Assembly: GCA_025359045.1 (NCBI GenBank)
Contig: JANYHN010000070.1
Coordinates: forward strand, 62,001 to 126,000
Source of the DNA: Hyphomicrobiales bacterium
Lineage (GTDB): Bacteria > Pseudomonadota > Alphaproteobacteria > Rhizobiales > Aestuariivirgaceae
DNA length: 64,000 nt
Direction of reading: 5' to 3'
The notes below the pieces were generated by a model. That model had not been told where the DNA came from, did not search any database, and saw nothing but the letters and a program-made list of their open reading frames with translations. Positions 62,632-64,000 of this stretch are shown here, one piece after another. The position numbers and the translations under genes are program-made. Position 1 is the stretch's first letter, and every line of letters starts with the position of its first letter.

Positions 62632-63854
62632 AGGCAGCACGACAATAGACCAAACCAATTGGCAATTTGTCCGGCGACCATTCCAGCCAGAAGCCCTTTT
62701 AATCCGAAAGATGTGAGCAACAGCAACGCAAGAATAACGGCAACACTGCCGCCAAAAGCTTTGCTATAAAATACAAGTTGTGGCTTCTTGACTGCAAGTA
62801 GCCAGGCGCCGAATGGTTGACATAGCGCAAAAACACACGCGCCGATAACCCAAAGATGTAGTTCGCCGATATGCCCGTTAAATTTTGTGCCATAGGTCAA
62901 GTGTAATGCTTCGTCGCCCAGAAGGGCCGCAGCAGTTCCCGTTATTCCAACGAGTAAGATGTGCAGGATCATTGCTGAGCGGAATGCGGCCCTCAGTCCG
63001 GGCAATCCTTTTTCATTGAGCTGGCGGGCAAAGCGTGGTGGCTCAACCGTTCCAAGTGCGGAGGTGATGGCATAAATTGGAGCAACAACGTTGCGCGTTG
63101 CAGCAAAGGCAGCACTTCCGATAGGTCCAAAATATGCCGATGCAATGCCGCCCAGTCCGTAACCTACAGAGAGATCCGCCATATACTCAGCAAAACCCCA
63201 AACGCACATGTTTATGTGGGTTCTCCAAGACGCAACTGCGCCTGCGAAGTCTAATTTCGTTTTGGCCTTCCAAAGCTGTAAACCAACCAGTGCGCCAACT
63301 ATGTAAGGTACTGAGAAGCTTGCGATAGCAAGCGGAACTGATGCAAAATAATATGCGCTGGGCAAAAGCGTCATGGTCAGAATGTTAAAAGTCAAAACTT
63401 GAGCGATGCTCAACTTGATATTGCGCTCTTGAATGACTTGTCGTCTGACATACTCGTAGATAATTGCAGAGGGGCAAAGAAAAGACGACCAAATGGCTGC
63501 GTTTCCCAGCCAATATGTTGTTTGATTTTGATAAAAAAGCCAAGCGGAAAGTAATAGTAGCGATGTGAATACGAAAGCTACAATCAATGTTCCAGTCATC
63601 CACTTCGGGCTGTTTTTTTTTGCAAGTTCGAATGATCCAGATTCAAATACAAAAGGTAAAACCACGATTGCGCGATTGAGGCCCACTGCGACATAACTCA
63701 TGGTTACGGCCAAAGCGATCTCGCCAAATACATCTTGCTGAAATGTGCGGGCAAATACGACCATGGCAATAAAGCGGGTAATTGCCAAAAGGCCTTGGTC
63801 AACAAGCGCAACCGCTCTGTCTGACGAACCTGTCGCTGCTATTTTCTTAAGCAT
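62568..63854 (-). CDS. oligosaccharide flippase (Wzx-like, MOP superfamily)
   Basis: The 428-residue protein has about 12 hydrophobic helices. The first segment (ALVDQGLLAITRFIAMVVFARTF) and the later AYFGPIGSAAFAATRNVVAPIYAI are the pattern of Wzx/polysaccharide translocases. It flips lipid-linked repeat units across the inner membrane for the polymerase. It overlaps the polymerase gene tail to tail by 64 bases. Confidence 0.82.
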   Translation of the reverse strand: MLKKIAATGSSDRAVALVDQGLLAITRFIAMVVFARTFQQDVFGEIALAVTMSYVAVGLNRAIVVLPFVFESGSFELAKKNSPKWMTGTLIVAFVFTSLLLLSAWLFYQNQTTYWLGNAAIWSSFLCPSAIIYEYVRRQVIQERNIKLSIAQVLTFNILTMTLLPSAYYFASVPLAIASFSVPYIVGALVGLQLWKAKTKLDFAGAVASWRTHINMCVWGFAEYMADLSVGYGLGGIASAYFGPIGSAAFAATRNVVAPIYAITSALGTVEPPRFARQLNEKGLPGLRAAFRSAMILHILLVGITGTAAALLGDEALHLTYGTKFNGHIGELHLWVIGACVFALCQPFGAWLLAVKKPQLVFYSKAFGGSVAVILALLLLTSFGLKGLLAGMVAGQIANWFGLLSCCLYTSLLPFKNAGSNSNDVSGK

Positions 63855-63874
63855 AAAACAGATCAGGCCCTGCG

Positions 63875-64000
63875 TTATTTTGGTGTTCTATTCTGGTCTT
63901 TAAACAGATGACTGGGGGCACCAGTCCAATATGCCCGACCATAAAACTTAATTGCTTCGAAAAAGCCGAACCGGGTGTTGCTTCGAAGAATGTTGTAGCC
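63875..64000 (-). CDS. C-terminal end of a gene of the polysaccharide locus
   Basis: An open frame runs from the window edge to a TAA at 63875, giving 41 residues including FFEAIKFYGRAYWTGAPSHL. It ends 20 bases before the flippase start on the same strand, so it is probably the gene ahead of it in the same operon. A glycosyltransferase is plausible from position. The fragment is too short for a family. Confidence 0.5.
   Translation of the reverse strand, partial: GYNILRSNTRFGFFEAIKFYGRAYWTGAPSHLFKDQNRTPK

Noticed and set aside
61095-64000. Mobile element or recent island at the polysaccharide locus
   Set aside because: The region is more AT-rich by eye, but there is no integrase, transposase or direct repeat; the tRNA at 54813 has no visible repeated 3' end in the window.

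Overview
The window looks like chromosome from an alphaproteobacterium of the Hyphomicrobiales (Rhizobiales) group with moderate GC. Evidence: a complete phoR-pstSCAB-phoU-phoB operon, a ROSE-like leader and alphaproteobacterial RpoH-type promoter before a small heat-shock gene, a formaldehyde pair (class III alcohol dehydrogenase plus Gfa), GguC/AraD1- and DgoK/DgoA-type sugar genes, a SorC regulator, and a COG4091-type oxidoreductase of the family that includes the Brucella DXR-like enzyme DRL. I see no phage, insertion sequence, integrase or CRISPR array. Names rest on reading motifs by eye, not on searches.

Layout. 1-4.9 kb: a truncated lysophospholipase-like gene, a methyltransferase, an alpha/beta hydrolase, a secreted SnoaL-like protein with a divergent LysR regulator, and an exported protein of unknown role. 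5-6.1 kb: a second exported protein sharing its C-terminal domain with the first, then the heat-shock gene. 6.1-11.5 kb: a minus-strand sugar-acid operon (SMP-30 lactonase, AraD1, DgoK, DgoA, SDR, MFS) fitting a De Ley-Doudoroff-type route, without a dehydratase in view. 11.5-13.1 kb: terC/alx and yqhA behind a leader that can fold in two exclusive ways. 13.1-21.1 kb: an exported protein, yggT and the phosphate regulon operon with a three-repeat Pho box. 21-28.8 kb: a PLP sulfur-amino-acid enzyme, pdxH, an ArsR/AHSA1 group, fabI, a histidine phosphatase, aroC, an SH3b protein and a polysaccharide deacetylase. 28.9-39.5 kb: formaldehyde oxidation genes, transporters, a GabT-like aminotransferase, an M24-fold protein, amidase, esterase and bioY.

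39.5-49.7 kb is the most interesting part. A SorC regulator lies directly behind dxs (step 1 of the MEP isoprenoid pathway). Facing them is a carbohydrate ABC importer whose genes enclose a PfkB kinase and the DRL-like oxidoreductase (possible step 2 of MEP). Both divergent promoter regions carry palindromic, AT-rich sites. This suggests a regulated system that takes up a deoxyxylulose- or methylerythritol-like compound and feeds it into, or degrades it through, MEP intermediates. That is inference. A sugar catabolic cluster with an unrelated oxidoreductase is the main alternative.

49.7-54.9 kb: two divergent genes of unknown function, a three-gene acetoin/pyruvate dehydrogenase-like operon (E1alpha, E1beta, E2; no E3) behind a terminator-like leader hairpin, and tRNA-Gln(UUG). 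54.9-64 kb: a surface polysaccharide locus (heparinase-like lyase, AsnB-type amidotransferase, WecC, WecB, Wzy-like polymerase, Wzx-like flippase, and the end of one more gene) that predicts a polymer containing N-acetylmannosaminuronic acid, possibly amidated.
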